Below are positions 1 to 9,742 of a DNA stretch of 64,000 bases, piece by piece (positions within the stretch are counted from its first letter, which is position 1; each line of letters opens with the position of its first letter). The stretch is from an uncultured bacterium (GTDB lineage: Bacteria > Spirochaetota > Leptospiria > Leptospirales > Leptonemataceae). The position numbers and the translations under genes are program-made. The stretch covers positions 1 through 64,000 of the forward strand of contig CALFVU010000004.1 of the NCBI GenBank assembly GCA_937928085.1. The letters are read 5' to 3'. Below the pieces are notes generated by a model. That model did no database searches and was not told the DNA's origin. It was given only the letters and a program-made list of their open reading frames with translations.

Positions 1-104
1 AGGTCTCCACAAGAAAGGTGTATTAGTTCTTGATAAAGATTTGCTTTTAAATTGATGCCAAAATAATGAATTTTTTTTAATCGAAATTCGTCTTGATGGT
101 TCAT
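1..104 (-). CDS. Possible partial gene start at the left edge
   Basis: An open frame starts at an ATG (complement of 102-104) and runs off the left edge with no stop, giving 34 residues beginning MNHQDEFRLKKIHYFG. An in-frame stop lies shortly upstream, so this ATG would be the start. There is no clear Shine-Dalgarno. It would be divergent from the acyltransferase at 270. I do not recognise the fragment, and in AT-rich DNA a frame this short may be chance. Confidence 0.35.
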   Translation of the reverse strand, partial: MNHQDEFRLKKIHYFGINLKANLYQELIHLSCGD

Positions 105-269
105 ATAAAAAATGTAGGGGAAAATAAAAGTTTTTTTCTAAGTCGGAATTTAAAAAAAATTTTTTTCTATTACTAATCAAAAAAATATATATTCAATTTA
201 AATTCGTAAATCTTTTTTATGGAAATAATAAAAAAATGACGATATCCAAAAAAAGAAAAAAAAGGCAAT

Positions 270-1229
270 ATGAAAATTTTTGATTTTCTTATTTTTATCA
301 TAGTTTACGTTATAGGATTATTGTTTAATATGCTTTCTTATCCTTCATCTAAAAACGTAGGATATATGATTACCCGAATTTTCTTTTTTGTATTCAAAAG
401 ATATAAAAAAATTATTTATTCAAATCTTAGCTATGCTTTTCCCGAAGAAAAAGAATCTTTTTATAAAGATATCTATAATAAAAATCTTAAATACATTGGT
501 GCATTACTTGCGGATTCTTTTTTAAAACCTAAAATGAACGGTAAGTGGTTTAATCAATATTTATTATTGGATCCTAAAACGATTCAAATTGAAAAAGAAA
601 TCGAAGAAAAGCTAAACAAAAAAGAGCCAGTAATACTAATCAGCGGTCATATAGGAACTTGGGAAAGTTTAGCTCAATATCTAGGATATAGATTTCCGAA
701 CAAAACACTGATTATTTACAAAAAAATTAAAAACGTATTTTTAGATCGTTGGTTATTGAAACTTAGATCTTCTACGGGTGCTCATCTTTACTCTATGGAA
801 GAAACTCTTTCTGTAATTCACAAATTAGAAAAAGGAAATTTATTAGGAATTGCTCCAGATCAAAATGCAGGTGGCAATGGAATTATGATCAATTTTTTAA
901 ATCGACCTGCATCTACTTATAAGGGACCGATTTTGATAGCATATAAAACTAGTGCCCATATATACTTTATTTGTATGTTATATGACAAGGATCATAAATT
1001 AAAATTATTTTATAAATATTTAGGAAGAATTAAAAATCAAGAAAAAGATAAAGAAAAAATTATAAATGAATGGACAAAAAAATGGGTTAATTGTTTAGAA
1101 GATTATGTTCGAAAATATCCCGATCAATATTTTTGGCCTCATCAAAGATGGAAAACGACTCAAGAAATTTTGGACAAATTCCAAAAAGAAAAATTAAGAA
1201 AAAGAGGAATAAAATCAGGATTTCTTTAA
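270..1229 (+). CDS. Lipid A biosynthesis (LpxL/HtrB-family) lauroyl-type acyltransferase
   Basis: Predicted inner-membrane acyltransferase that adds a secondary acyl chain to the lipid A precursor. The 319-residue length fits the LpxL/LpxM family. An N-terminal membrane segment covers about residues 5-25. The family's catalytic HX4(D/E) motif is seen as HIGTWE (His127, Glu132) in the context ISGHIGTWES. A later APDQNAGG-x-G-I-M-I-x-F block and the C-terminal YFWPHQRWK resemble family blocks. Its presence implies LPS in the outer membrane. It stands alone, about 130 bp before mnmG on the same strand. Which acyl chain or position it serves cannot be read from the sequence. Confidence 0.85.
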   Translation: MKIFDFLIFIIVYVIGLLFNMLSYPSSKNVGYMITRIFFFVFKRYKKIIYSNLSYAFPEEKESFYKDIYNKNLKYIGALLADSFLKPKMNGKWFNQYLLLDPKTIQIEKEIEEKLNKKEPVILISGHIGTWESLAQYLGYRFPNKTLIIYKKIKNVFLDRWLLKLRSSTGAHLYSMEETLSVIHKLEKGNLLGIAPDQNAGGNGIMINFLNRPASTYKGPILIAYKTSAHIYFICMLYDKDHKLKLFYKYLGRIKNQEKDKEKIINEWTKKWVNCLEDYVRKYPDQYFWPHQRWKTTQEILDKFQKEKLRKRGIKSGFL

Positions 1230-1356
1230 TTAGTTTAATTTTGATTTTAAATCAAGATTGGATCGTTGATTTAGTATCTTTTTCAATTGCCAACTAAAAC
1301 AAAAAATATTTTTATGTATATAATCATTTTGATTTCTAGTTCAGAATCATACTTAT

Positions 1357-3249
1357 ATGAAAAACAAAACTCATATACCAAATACATTTGATGTAATAGT
1401 AGTGGGTGGTGGACATGCTGGAAGCGAAGCTGCTCATATTACTGCAAAAGGAGGAATGAAATCTCTTCTTATTACAATGAACTTAGATACTATAGGTCAG
1501 ATGTCTTGTAACCCTGCAATAGGTGGTATAGCAAAAGGGCAAATTGTAAAAGAAATCGATGCCTTGGGCGGGATTATGGGAAAAATCATAGATAAAACGG
1601 GTATACATTTTAAAATGCTGAATCGATCGAAAGGACCTGCTGTATGGGCACCGAGAGCACAAGCAGAAAAAAAAGCATATCAAAATCATGTAAAATGGTA
1701 TTTAGAGGCAACACCAAATCTTTATTTAAGACAGGACTTTGTAGAATCCTTAATTATAGAAAATGATACTGTAATTGGTATAGTTACAGGAAGAGGACAC
1801 GAAATTTATGCAAAATATATTATTTTAACTACAGGCACATTCTTAAATGGTTTAATTCATATTGGAGAATTTAAAACAAAAGGAGGAAGAATCTCTGAAC
1901 CTACTACAATAGGGCTTTCTGAATGTCTTAAACATTACGGTTTTCGAGTGGGAAGATTAAAAACTGGCACGCCCCCAAGAGTTTTAAAAAAAACAATTGA
2001 TTTTTCTAAAATGGAAATTCAACCCCCTGATGAAGATCCCGAACCTTTTTCTTATTCCACATATAAAATTACTCAAAAGCAAATTGATTGCTATATTACA
2101 TATACTAACGAAGAAGTCCACAAAATTATTCTTGCAAATTTACATCGAGCTCCTATGTATTCAGGGCAAATTCAAAGCGTAGGTCCACGATACTGCCCAA
2201 GCATAGAGGATAAAGTAGTACGATTTTCCGATAAACCCAGACATAGAATCTTTGTTGAACCAGAGGGTGTAGAAAGTGGAGAAGTTTATTTGAATGGAAT
2301 TTCTACAAGTCTTCCTGAAGAAATCCAATGGCAAATTTTACGAATGATTCCGGGGTTAGAAGAAGCAGAAATTATGAAGCCCGGTTATGCAATTGAATAT
2401 GATTATGTTGATCCAAGAGAATTAGGACCTGACTTACAAACAAAAAAAATCAAAAATCTTTATTTTGCAGGGCAAATTAACGGAACAACTGGTTACGAAG
2501 AAGCAGCAGGGCAAGGCATTATGGCAGGGATTAATGTACTATGTTCCCATTTAGGAAGAGAAAGTTTGATTTTATCTCGTTCAGAAGCTTATATTGGCGT
2601 ATTGATTGATGACCTCGTATATAAAGGTGTAGAGGATCCTTATCGAATGTTTACTAGTAGAGCAGAACATCGATTGGTTCTTAGACAGGATAATGCAGAT
2701 TATCGTTTGATGAAGTACGGATATGAATTAGGAATTATAAGCGAAGATGAATATAAAAATATGAAAGAAAAATATAACAGGATCCATAATTTAAAGCAAA
2801 AGTTATTTTCTATTGGAATTAAACCTACCACTGAATTTAAAGAACTATTAAAGGAAAAAAATATAGAAGATGTACCTCAACTTTATGGCAAAACTCTGGG
2901 AGATTTTTTAAAAAGATTTGATATTGTAATAGAAGACATAGAAAGCTTTTTACCTGAAATAAAAGAAGAAAAAGAAGAACTTAAAAAAGTATTAGAATTA
3001 GAAATCAAATATGATGGTTATATCAAGAAAGAATTGGAATTTATAAAAAGAAGAGAAAAATTCAAAAAACTCAAAATCCCAGAAAATATTGATTATGATT
3101 CAATTGTAGGCTTAAAAAAAGAAGCTATAGAAAAATTGAAAAAATTTAAACCTGTAAATTTAGAAGTAGCTTCTCGAATTTCAGGTATTGATCCGCCAGA
3201 TATTGATCTACTATATATAAACATTTTAAAACTAAACAAAGAAAATTGA
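1357..3249 (+). CDS. mnmG: tRNA uridine-5-carboxymethylaminomethyl modification enzyme MnmG (GidA)
   Basis: FAD-dependent enzyme that, with MnmE, modifies the wobble uridine (U34) of certain tRNAs. The length of 630 residues is normal for the family. The N-terminal dinucleotide motif [12 protein letters not shown] is at about residues 15-26, followed by the family signature [18 protein letters not shown] and later [16 protein letters not shown] and [18 protein letters not shown]. The C-terminal helical domain is complete, ending near [11 protein letters not shown]. The stop codon overlaps the TTG start of the following hydrolase by 4 nt, so the two are probably translationally coupled. mnmE is not in this window. 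Confidence 0.97.
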   Translation: MKNKTHIPNTFDVIVVGGGHAGSEAAHITAKGGMKSLLITMNLDTIGQMSCNPAIGGIAKGQIVKEIDALGGIMGKIIDKTGIHFKMLNRSKGPAVWAPRAQAEKKAYQNHVKWYLEATPNLYLRQDFVESLIIENDTVIGIVTGRGHEIYAKYIILTTGTFLNGLIHIGEFKTKGGRISEPTTIGLSECLKHYGFRVGRLKTGTPPRVLKKTIDFSKMEIQPPDEDPEPFSYSTYKITQKQIDCYITYTNEEVHKIILANLHRAPMYSGQIQSVGPRYCPSIEDKVVRFSDKPRHRIFVEPEGVESGEVYLNGISTSLPEEIQWQILRMIPGLEEAEIMKPGYAIEYDYVDPRELGPDLQTKKIKNLYFAGQINGTTGYEEAAGQGIMAGINVLCSHLGRESLILSRSEAYIGVLIDDLVYKGVEDPYRMFTSRAEHRLVLRQDNADYRLMKYGYELGIISEDEYKNMKEKYNRIHNLKQKLFSIGIKPTTEFKELLKEKNIEDVPQLYGKTLGDFLKRFDIVIEDIESFLPEIKEEKEELKKVLELEIKYDGYIKKELEFIKRREKFKKLKIPENIDYDSIVGLKKEAIEKLKKFKPVNLEVASRISGIDPPDIDLLYINILKLNKEN

Positions 3250-4067
3250 TTATAAAAAGTTTATTGATCGTTGCTTTTGTTGCATATTTTTTGTATGGTT
3301 GCTTAATTTTTTTTTCGCAAGAAAAAATCATTTTTTATCCTGTAGAGTACAATCGGGATGAAATTCAAAATATAGAAAAACAGCTTAAAAGTTTTGAATT
3401 TAAGTTTTATAACAAAGAAGAGAAATTTCAAATTACTTATTGGGAAAGTTCTCCAAAATCTAAAAACTTTAAAATTATATTTTATTTTGGAGGAAATGCA
3501 GAAAATACCAATTATACCGCTTTAGAAATTTCTCAACATCCCGAAATATTAAATTTTAAATGGATACTGATCAATTATCCGGGTTATAATGGAAGCTCGG
3601 GAAGTGTGGGAGAAAAAAATATGTATCTATATGCATCTGAGATTTATGATTTTATCATCAAACAATATAATACTCAAATTGAAGAAGTGATTTTGATAGG
3701 AAGAAGTATTGGAAGTGGTGTTGCATCATATCTACACAAAGTAAAAAAATGTGATAAATTGATTTTAATCACACCCTTTGATTCTTTAGAGACGATTGCT
3801 AAAATTTATTTTCCTTTATATCCAGCCAAACTATTATTAAAACATAAATTTCGTGTTGTAGAGTATTTAAAAAATTCACAAATCCCAATTTTAGTTTTAC
3901 TTGCAGAAAAAGACGAAATTATACCCGAAGCATCTACAAAAAATTTATTAAAACAATTAGAAACTATGCAAAACAAAGAAATTTTTATTATACCCTACAC
4001 TTCCCATAACACTATTAGCGATTCACCATTATATTGGAAATATTTATTACAATTTTTAAAAAACTAA
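3246..4067 (+). CDS. Alpha/beta hydrolase, BEM46-like, membrane anchored
   Basis: 273 residues. An N-terminal hydrophobic anchor (about residues 4-22) is followed by the SQEKIIFYP segment common in BEM46/ABHD17-like hydrolases. The nucleophile elbow is GRSIGSG (Ser154). Candidate acid and base are the Asp in AEKDEII and the His in TSHNTI near the C-terminus. The substrate is unknown; such proteins are lipases or thioesterase-like enzymes facing the periplasm or membrane. It starts with TTG, overlapping the mnmG stop (TTGA), which suggests coupling of expression rather than a shared function. Confidence 0.75.
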   Translation: MIIKSLLIVAFVAYFLYGCLIFFSQEKIIFYPVEYNRDEIQNIEKQLKSFEFKFYNKEEKFQITYWESSPKSKNFKIIFYFGGNAENTNYTALEISQHPEILNFKWILINYPGYNGSSGSVGEKNMYLYASEIYDFIIKQYNTQIEEVILIGRSIGSGVASYLHKVKKCDKLILITPFDSLETIAKIYFPLYPAKLLLKHKFRVVEYLKNSQIPILVLLAEKDEIIPEASTKNLLKQLETMQNKEIFIIPYTSHNTISDSPLYWKYLLQFLKN

Positions 4068-4120
4068 TACATTATACACCTATATAGTATTTGTTTGACG
4101 TAGAAAAGAATCTAAATTTT

Positions 4121-4639
4121 ATGGTAATTATGGAAGAAAAAAATCTTTTATCCAATCCTAAAGAAAAAGTAGAAGAGATTGTTTTTAAGGCAAAAGAAAA
4201 TCTTAAAAAATTCGTAAAAAAAGCATCTGATAATTTTGTTTACGGAACATATAATTGTTCAGAAGCTATTGCTAGTAGTATCGCAGAATACGAAAATGTT
4301 TCTGAAATGCAATATAAAAAATTTGTATCTGGTTTTGGCAAGGGGATTGCTGGCAAAGGGCAAACTTGTGGTGCTTTATTGGCTGGGATTTGTTTTATAA
4401 GTAAATTTGCATCTGAAAAAGAATACAATAAAAAAGAAATAAGAGAATTTTCTAGTAAATTTTATGATCATTTTACAAAAGAGTTTGGTTCAAATCTTTG
4501 TTATCAGTTAAGCGGGCATGATTGCGACGTACCATTTTCTAAAGATTTTGACTTACATACTTGTGGGGTATATTTAGCCTATACTACGAATTATGTTTTA
4601 GAATTTGCAGAACACTTAAAAAATAACGAGGAGAATTAA
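4121..4639 (+). CDS. C_GCAxxG_C_C family protein
   Basis: Small putative redox or metal-binding protein of the C_GCAxxG_C_C family. Visible motifs are NCSEAIASSI, then GFGKGIAGKGQTCGALLAG, and C-terminal cysteines in NLCYQLSGHDCDVPF and LHTCGVYLA. The start is ambiguous: an in-frame TTG at 4091 would add 10 residues, and ATGs lie at 4121 and 4130. None has a strong ribosome-binding site. I prefer 4121, because the added residues carry no recognisable motif. The biochemical role of the family is poorly known. It converges on the histidine kinase gene with only 9 bp between stops. Confidence 0.75.
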   Translation: MVIMEEKNLLSNPKEKVEEIVFKAKENLKKFVKKASDNFVYGTYNCSEAIASSIAEYENVSEMQYKKFVSGFGKGIAGKGQTCGALLAGICFISKFASEKEYNKKEIREFSSKFYDHFTKEFGSNLCYQLSGHDCDVPFSKDFDLHTCGVYLAYTTNYVLEFAEHLKNNEEN

Positions 4640-4648
4640 CATAAAATC

Positions 4649-6097
4649 TTAAGTGGATTTCTTTTGAATTTCTTTTGGTAAAATAATGCAAAAAATGCTT
4701 CCCCCTTTTGGGTTATCAAGAACTTGTATTCTTCCACGATGAAGTTGTACAATCTGTTTAACAATAGATAAGCCCAGACCTGTGCCACCTTCTTTTCGAG
4801 ATCTATCTTTATCGATTCTGTAAAATCTTTCAAAAATTTTATCTTTATGTTCATCTGGAATGCCCGGTCCATAATCGATGACCTCAAAAATAAAATTGTC
4901 TTTATCTTCTTTTACATGAATTTCTATTTTTTGATTTTCTTCTGAATATCGCACTGAGTTATGGATTAAATTTAAAAATAAATGTTCCAATAAAAGAGGA
5001 TCAGCAATCATAATATTCTCTTGATTCGCAAAATTATATTCAATTTTAAGATTTTTTTGATTTAAAATTCCCTCCGATACATTATTCAGTTCTAATAAAA
5101 ATTTATTGATATTTACCTCTGTTGGATGGAAAGGATAGTATTTAGATTCAATTGAAGAAATTAAAACCATGTCGTTTATGATTCTTTCCATTCGTGTTGT
5201 ATTTAATAAAATTCTTTCTAAAAAGTTTTTATAAACAGGATTTTCTTGTAATGGTTTTTTATTTAGTAAAGTTTCTGCATAACCTCGTATGCTTGTGATT
5301 GGTGTTTTTAACTCGTGGCTTGCATTTTGTAGAAAATCTTCTTTGATTCTTTTTGTATTATATTCTTCTGTGATATTATTTACAATAAACAAATATAATT
5401 TTTCGCTTTGACTGGAATAATTCCTTAAGGTATTTCCATTTTCTTTAGGTATTAAGTAAAATTTTAATTGATACACATTATTTTGGCTTTTAAATTCAAA
5501 AACAGTATCATTGATTTTTTTCCCAGAGAAAAATTGTTCATTCGGTTTATTGTTGATGATTTTATAAATAATATCCAATACACTTGGATTTTGTATAATA
5601 TCAAAATAATTTCGAGTCTGATGAAAATTCCCATAAGAAAAATGTTTTTTTATAAAATCATTGATGTATATAACTTCCCCATACTGATTGATACAAAGAA
5701 TACCTTCTTTTAAATTATTCAAAAGAGAATTTAATAAATTTTTTTCTAAATTTAATTCCTCTAAATATTTTGCATATTGATAAAGAAAATCGATCGTTAA
5801 ATCACTTAGCTTTTGAATTTCTTGAATTTTAGAATTAACTTTAGGAATAGAATCCATATTGGGAAAACTTTGAAAATATAAAATTAAATTTTCGATTGGT
5901 TTTACAATATAATTGCTTGTTCTTAAAAGCAAAAAAAGGATAAAAAAAACAAGTATCAAAGAATATAAAAAAAATTGAACATAATTGATATTAAAAGATA
6001 TATAGTTTTTTTCAATCAATACTACGTAAAATAAAAATAAATTTACAAAATAAAATAAAATAAAGATAGAAATTAATCTATAAAAAATAGGTTTCAT
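4649..6097 (-). CDS. Sensor histidine kinase, PhoR-like
   Basis: 482-residue membrane kinase. Two N-terminal transmembrane segments (about 6-28 and 37-60) are followed by a HAMP-like linker, a PAS-like domain around residues 110-230 (ILCINQYGEVIYIN), the HisKA dimerisation helix with NASHELKTPITSIRGY (phospho-acceptor His261), and an HATPase_c domain with DYGPGIPDEHK, FERFYRIDKDRSR and GGTGLGLSIVKQIVQ. It follows the response regulator by 32 bp on the same strand, so the two form a cognate pair. The periplasmic loop is very short, so the stimulus is probably sensed in the membrane, by the PAS domain or through partners. Phosphate sensing is suggested only by architecture; no pst or phoU genes are nearby. 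Confidence 0.9.
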   Translation of the reverse strand: MKPIFYRLISIFILFYFVNLFLFYVVLIEKNYISFNINYVQFFLYSLILVFFILFLLLRTSNYIVKPIENLILYFQSFPNMDSIPKVNSKIQEIQKLSDLTIDFLYQYAKYLEELNLEKNLLNSLLNNLKEGILCINQYGEVIYINDFIKKHFSYGNFHQTRNYFDIIQNPSVLDIIYKIINNKPNEQFFSGKKINDTVFEFKSQNNVYQLKFYLIPKENGNTLRNYSSQSEKLYLFIVNNITEEYNTKRIKEDFLQNASHELKTPITSIRGYAETLLNKKPLQENPVYKNFLERILLNTTRMERIINDMVLISSIESKYYPFHPTEVNINKFLLELNNVSEGILNQKNLKIEYNFANQENIMIADPLLLEHLFLNLIHNSVRYSEENQKIEIHVKEDKDNFIFEVIDYGPGIPDEHKDKIFERFYRIDKDRSRKEGGTGLGLSIVKQIVQLHRGRIQVLDNPKGGSIFCIILPKEIQKKST

Positions 6098-6129
6098 TTT
6101 TGGAGCTAAATTATAAATTAAAAATAAAA

Positions 6130-6855
6130 TTAAGAATCTCCTTTAAATCGATAACCTACTCCTCGTACTGTTTCTATACGAAACTTTTCTTCTCCCAATT
6201 TTTCTCTTAGTCTTTTAATATTTACATCAACAGTTCTGTCAGAAACATACACATCTCTGCCCCAGACTCTATCTAATAATTTATCTCTTGTAAAAGCAAC
6301 ATTGGGATTCTCCATAAATAGTTTGATAAGTTTATATTCAATAAGTGTAAGATCGACATCTTTCCCATTGATGGTAACTTTATGAGCAGTTTTGTTTATA
6401 TGGATATTTCCAATCGTTAGATTTCCAGAACTTTCTTTTTCAGAAATTTTTCTTCTTAAAACAACTTTAACTCTTGCTACCAATTCTCTTGGACTAAAAG
6501 GTTTTCGAATATAATCATCAGCTCCAAATTCTAATCCTAAAATTGCATCTACATCTTCCGATTTTGCAGTCACCATAATAATCGGAACATCATAATAAGA
6601 TTTGATTTTTTTACAAAGTTCTAAACCATTGATACCGGGTATCATAATATCAAGAAGAATTAAATCTGGAAGACTACTTTGAATTTTATTCCAAGCATCT
6701 AGCCCATTATCGGTACTGGAAACTATAAATCCTTCTTCTGATAAATTGTGAGCAATAATTTCTTGTATATCCTCTTCGTCTTCTACAATTAAAATTCTAT
6801 AGCCTGCATAATGATTTTCTTTAATGGAAATCATTGAACTTATTTTTGTATTCAT
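6130..6855 (-). CDS. OmpR/PhoB-family response regulator
   Basis: 241 residues. The receiver domain (about 20-135) has acidic residues in VEDEED, phospho-acceptor Asp69 in LILLDIMIPG, the switch Thr in IIMVTAKS and the conserved Lys in YIRKPF. The C-terminal winged-helix DNA-binding domain ends RTVDVNIKRLREKL and VRGVGYRFKG, typical of OmpR/PhoB. It is first in a two-gene operon with the downstream kinase. The first 18 residues before YRILIVEDEED are longer than usual, so an internal start (Met8, at 6834) is possible. The 166-bp divergent region to 7022 would carry its promoter. Confidence 0.92.
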   Translation of the reverse strand: MNTKISSMISIKENHYAGYRILIVEDEEDIQEIIAHNLSEEGFIVSSTDNGLDAWNKIQSSLPDLILLDIMIPGINGLELCKKIKSYYDVPIIMVTAKSEDVDAILGLEFGADDYIRKPFSPRELVARVKVVLRRKISEKESSGNLTIGNIHINKTAHKVTINGKDVDLTLIEYKLIKLFMENPNVAFTRDKLLDRVWGRDVYVSDRTVDVNIKRLREKLGEEKFRIETVRGVGYRFKGDS

Positions 6856-7021
6856 TGTCTTTAATATAAATTTAAATATTACAAAATCATTACAAAAATA
6901 TTAAAATAATACATAAAAAATGTCAATCATTTTTAAAATAAACTTTTAACGTAAATAAAATTTAAGTTGAAAATGTATATTTTAAGTTTAAATAGAGTAA
7001 AAATTATTGTAAGGAGTACTT

Positions 7022-7873
7022 ATGTTTTGGATTGTTTTATCTTTAATTTTTTCTATAGCGATAGTAGTATGGGGCTTTAAATTAAAAAAAATTAAACAAT
7101 TTTCTTTATATGCAACAATAATTTTCTTTTTTGGAGTTTTATTAAGTAGTTTAGTAAGCATACCAACAGGCAGTGTTGGAGTACTTACTTTTTTCGGCAA
7201 AGTTGATCCAGAAGAAATCAACGAGGGACTCCACATTATAAATCCATTAAAAAATGTTCATATTTTATCAATCAGGACACAAGAAATTTTCGAACATGCA
7301 GACGTACCAAGCAAAGAAGGGTTAACGGTAGCTTTAGAAGTATCGTTATTGTTTCGAATTGAACCAACTAAAGCAAGTAATATTTATCAAACTATTGGAG
7401 AAGATTATCATAGTATCATAATTATTCCTATGCTTCGATCTTCTATTAGAAATGTAACTGTAAACCACGAAGCTAAAGATTTATATACATCAGGTAGAGA
7501 AATCATAGCTGGACAAATTTTTAAAGAATTAGAAAAATCTTTAGGTGAAAGAGGTATTATTACAGAAAATGTTCTATTAAGAAAGATTGTTTTACCTGAA
7601 CAAGTACAACAGGCTATAAATAATAAATTAGCAGCAGAACAAGAAGCAGAGAGAATGAAATTTATAATTCTAAAAGAAGAACAAGAAGCAAATCGAAAAC
7701 GGATAGAAGCAAAGGGAATAGCTGATTATCAAAATATTGTTCGACAAGGAATTGATGAAAAATTACTAAAATGGAAAGCATTAGAGTCTGTAAATGAATT
7801 AGCAAAATCTAATAATGCTAAGTTTATTATTTTAGGAGATAAGTCAGGGCTTCCGATTATTGTGCAACCTTGA
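7022..7873 (+). CDS. Prohibitin-like SPFH-domain membrane protein
   Basis: 283 residues. N-terminal hydrophobic segments (about 2-17 and 27-45) precede an SPFH/Band 7 domain containing VPSKEGLTVALEVSLLFRIEP-like strand pairs and a long alpha-helical region (AAEQEAERMKFIILKEEQEANR) typical of prohibitins. The C-terminal IILGDKSGLP also fits bacterial prohibitin relatives. Such proteins oligomerise in membranes and often associate with FtsH-type proteases or microdomains; no partner is encoded next door. AAGGAG sits 5 nt before the ATG, fixing the start. Confidence 0.85.
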   Translation: MFWIVLSLIFSIAIVVWGFKLKKIKQFSLYATIIFFFGVLLSSLVSIPTGSVGVLTFFGKVDPEEINEGLHIINPLKNVHILSIRTQEIFEHADVPSKEGLTVALEVSLLFRIEPTKASNIYQTIGEDYHSIIIIPMLRSSIRNVTVNHEAKDLYTSGREIIAGQIFKELEKSLGERGIITENVLLRKIVLPEQVQQAINNKLAAEQEAERMKFIILKEEQEANRKRIEAKGIADYQNIVRQGIDEKLLKWKALESVNELAKSNNAKFIILGDKSGLPIIVQP

Positions 7874-7940
7874 TCAAAAAAAATGATTTACTAAAAAAAA
7901 GTAATTTTTATAATTCCAAATTTAAAAGCGAGGTTTTCTT

Positions 7941-8810
7941 ATGAAAAAAACTTTATATCTTATATTTTTTTTCTTTTTTATAAATTGTAGTGTTTTCCAA
8001 AAAATCTTTATGAAAAAGGATCCCGAATTCGTTATTAAATCTATAAAATTAGAAAAAGTGAATTTAGAAGGATTTACTATCAAATTTGATTCTGAACTTA
8101 TTAACTATTACAAATTTGGTTTACCAAAATCAAAATTACATTTTGATGTAAAGATCAACGATAATCTATTAAGTAAGTATACTTCTGAGGAATTTCAAGT
8201 AGCTTCGGAATCTTCCGTACCAATACCGATTTATTTAAACTTTAAATATTTCGATATAACAAAAGTCGTTAAAGAATTTGCAACCTCTGATATACTAAAA
8301 CTCAAACTTGATGGTGGTGCAAAATTTAGTTTGAATCTTCCTGCTTTTCCGAAAGAAATTTATGTTCCCTTTCAAATAGAAAAAACCATACCTTCTTTTA
8401 TTCCTTCTATTCAAATCCAAGATATGAATTTAGAATTAGAAAATACAAAATTCCAAGACTTACTTGTCGGCAATACAAAACTAAAACTGAATTTAAAATT
8501 TTTAATAGAAAACAAAGGTGGTTCTTCTTTTAAACTTCTTACAAAAGATACTTTTTTTAAAATAGAAAATCAAAACTTAATCAGTATTACGACAAAAGAA
8601 TTTGATAATAATGCAAAACAACAACTTCTGGATCTTTCCTCGGAAATTTTTATTCAAGAAAATTTAAAAAATTTATTTATGGCACTTGCAGGAAATCAAA
8701 AATTAAAGTACAATTTCGAAAGTAAACTTCGATTTCAGTTCGAAAAAGTAGATCTCAATGAATTTGAATTTCCTATACAATATCAAGGCAACCTTACTAC
8801 TAAAAAATAA
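7941..8810 (+). CDS. LEA14-like (WHy-domain) lipoprotein
   Basis: 289 residues. The signal peptide ends in FFFINC, with Cys16 as the lipidation site. The body looks like two LEA type 2 / WHy modules: the first (about 30-130) has SIKLEKVNLEGFTIKF, NYYKFGLPKS and VPIPIYLNF, and the second begins near PSIQIQDMNLELENT. LEA14-like domains are beta sandwiches of uncertain role, sometimes linked to envelope or stress functions. GAGG lies 8 nt before the ATG. The gene is 67 bp after the prohibitin gene and 21 bp before the cation transporter, probably in the same transcript. Confidence 0.7.
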   Translation: MKKTLYLIFFFFFINCSVFQKIFMKKDPEFVIKSIKLEKVNLEGFTIKFDSELINYYKFGLPKSKLHFDVKINDNLLSKYTSEEFQVASESSVPIPIYLNFKYFDITKVVKEFATSDILKLKLDGGAKFSLNLPAFPKEIYVPFQIEKTIPSFIPSIQIQDMNLELENTKFQDLLVGNTKLKLNLKFLIENKGGSSFKLLTKDTFFKIENQNLISITTKEFDNNAKQQLLDLSSEIFIQENLKNLFMALAGNQKLKYNFESKLRFQFEKVDLNEFEFPIQYQGNLTTKK

Positions 8811-8831
8811 TTCCTTTGGAAAGTAAAATTT

Positions 8832-9740
8832 ATGAAAGAAGAAGAATCTTCACTAAAAGCTATTTTTTATGCTTTTTTATCTAATTTAGGAATTGGAATT
8901 ATCAAATTATTAGCTGCTATTTTCACCAGTTCTGGTAGTATGCTTGCAGAATCTATTCATTCTTTTGCAGACACATCAAATCAAATTTTATTATTCATCG
9001 GGTTAAAAAGAGCAAAGCGCCTTCCTGATGAAAAACATCCGTTAGGTTATGGTAAAACAATTTATTTTTGGAGTTTTCTTGTTGCAATTCTACTATTCAG
9101 TATAGGTGGAGTTGTATCGATCTACGAAGGGATTCATAAAATCCAACATCCAGAAAAAATAAAAAATGTCTGGATCGCTCTTATTGTTCTAGGAATCTCA
9201 ATTATATTAGAGATATTTAGTTTATTGGGTGCTTTAAAAGAAATTCAAAAATTAAAAAAAGATAAATCTCTTTTATATTGGATAAAGACTTCGAAAAATG
9301 TCGAGTTAGTAGTTGTATTAGGAGAAGATATAGCTGCTTTATTGGGACTTGTTATCGCTTTTGTATTTGTGTCTATAAGCTATATTTTTTCTAATCCTTT
9401 TTATGATGCTTTAGGTTCTATTTGTATCGGCATATTATTAATCATCCTCTCGATGATGATTTCTATTAGAATCAAATCGATGATGATTGGAGAATCTGCA
9501 AATCTAGAAATAAACGAAAAGATTTTAGAAATTCTAAAAGAATTCCGAGATATCGTAAATATTTATAAAATGATTACGATTCAATTAGGTCCCGATATTA
9601 TGCTATCTGTAAAAATAAAAATAAGATCAAATATATCATTAAATGATGCCATTCAACTTATAAATTCATTGGAAAAAAGAATAAAGGCAGAAATTCCAGC
9701 AATAAAATGGTCTTTTGTAGAACCCGATATTGCAGATTAA
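8832..9740 (+). CDS. Cation diffusion facilitator (CDF) transporter
   Basis: 302-residue divalent-cation/proton antiporter with about six transmembrane helices. TM2 carries the metal-site motif HSFADTSNQ (HxxxD) followed by HPLGYGKTIYFWSF. In TM5 the usual HxxxD is replaced by EDIAALLG, an arrangement I associate with the SLC30A9-like branch. The cytoplasmic tail (about 215-302) is a ferredoxin-like domain (IKIRSNISLNDAIQLINSLE). It likely exports zinc or a similar metal; specificity cannot be assigned from the sequence. It converges on the cNMP protein with 2 bp between stops. Confidence 0.87.
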   Translation: MKEEESSLKAIFYAFLSNLGIGIIKLLAAIFTSSGSMLAESIHSFADTSNQILLFIGLKRAKRLPDEKHPLGYGKTIYFWSFLVAILLFSIGGVVSIYEGIHKIQHPEKIKNVWIALIVLGISIILEIFSLLGALKEIQKLKKDKSLLYWIKTSKNVELVVVLGEDIAALLGLVIAFVFVSISYIFSNPFYDALGSICIGILLIILSMMISIRIKSMMIGESANLEINEKILEILKEFRDIVNIYKMITIQLGPDIMLSVKIKIRSNISLNDAIQLINSLEKRIKAEIPAIKWSFVEPDIAD

Positions 9741-9742
9741 AT

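Noticed and set aside
1091-1297. 68-codon frame overlapping the end of the lipid A acyltransferase gene
   Set aside because: It is a shifted-frame shadow of the acyltransferase, with no ribosome-binding site and no recognisable motif.
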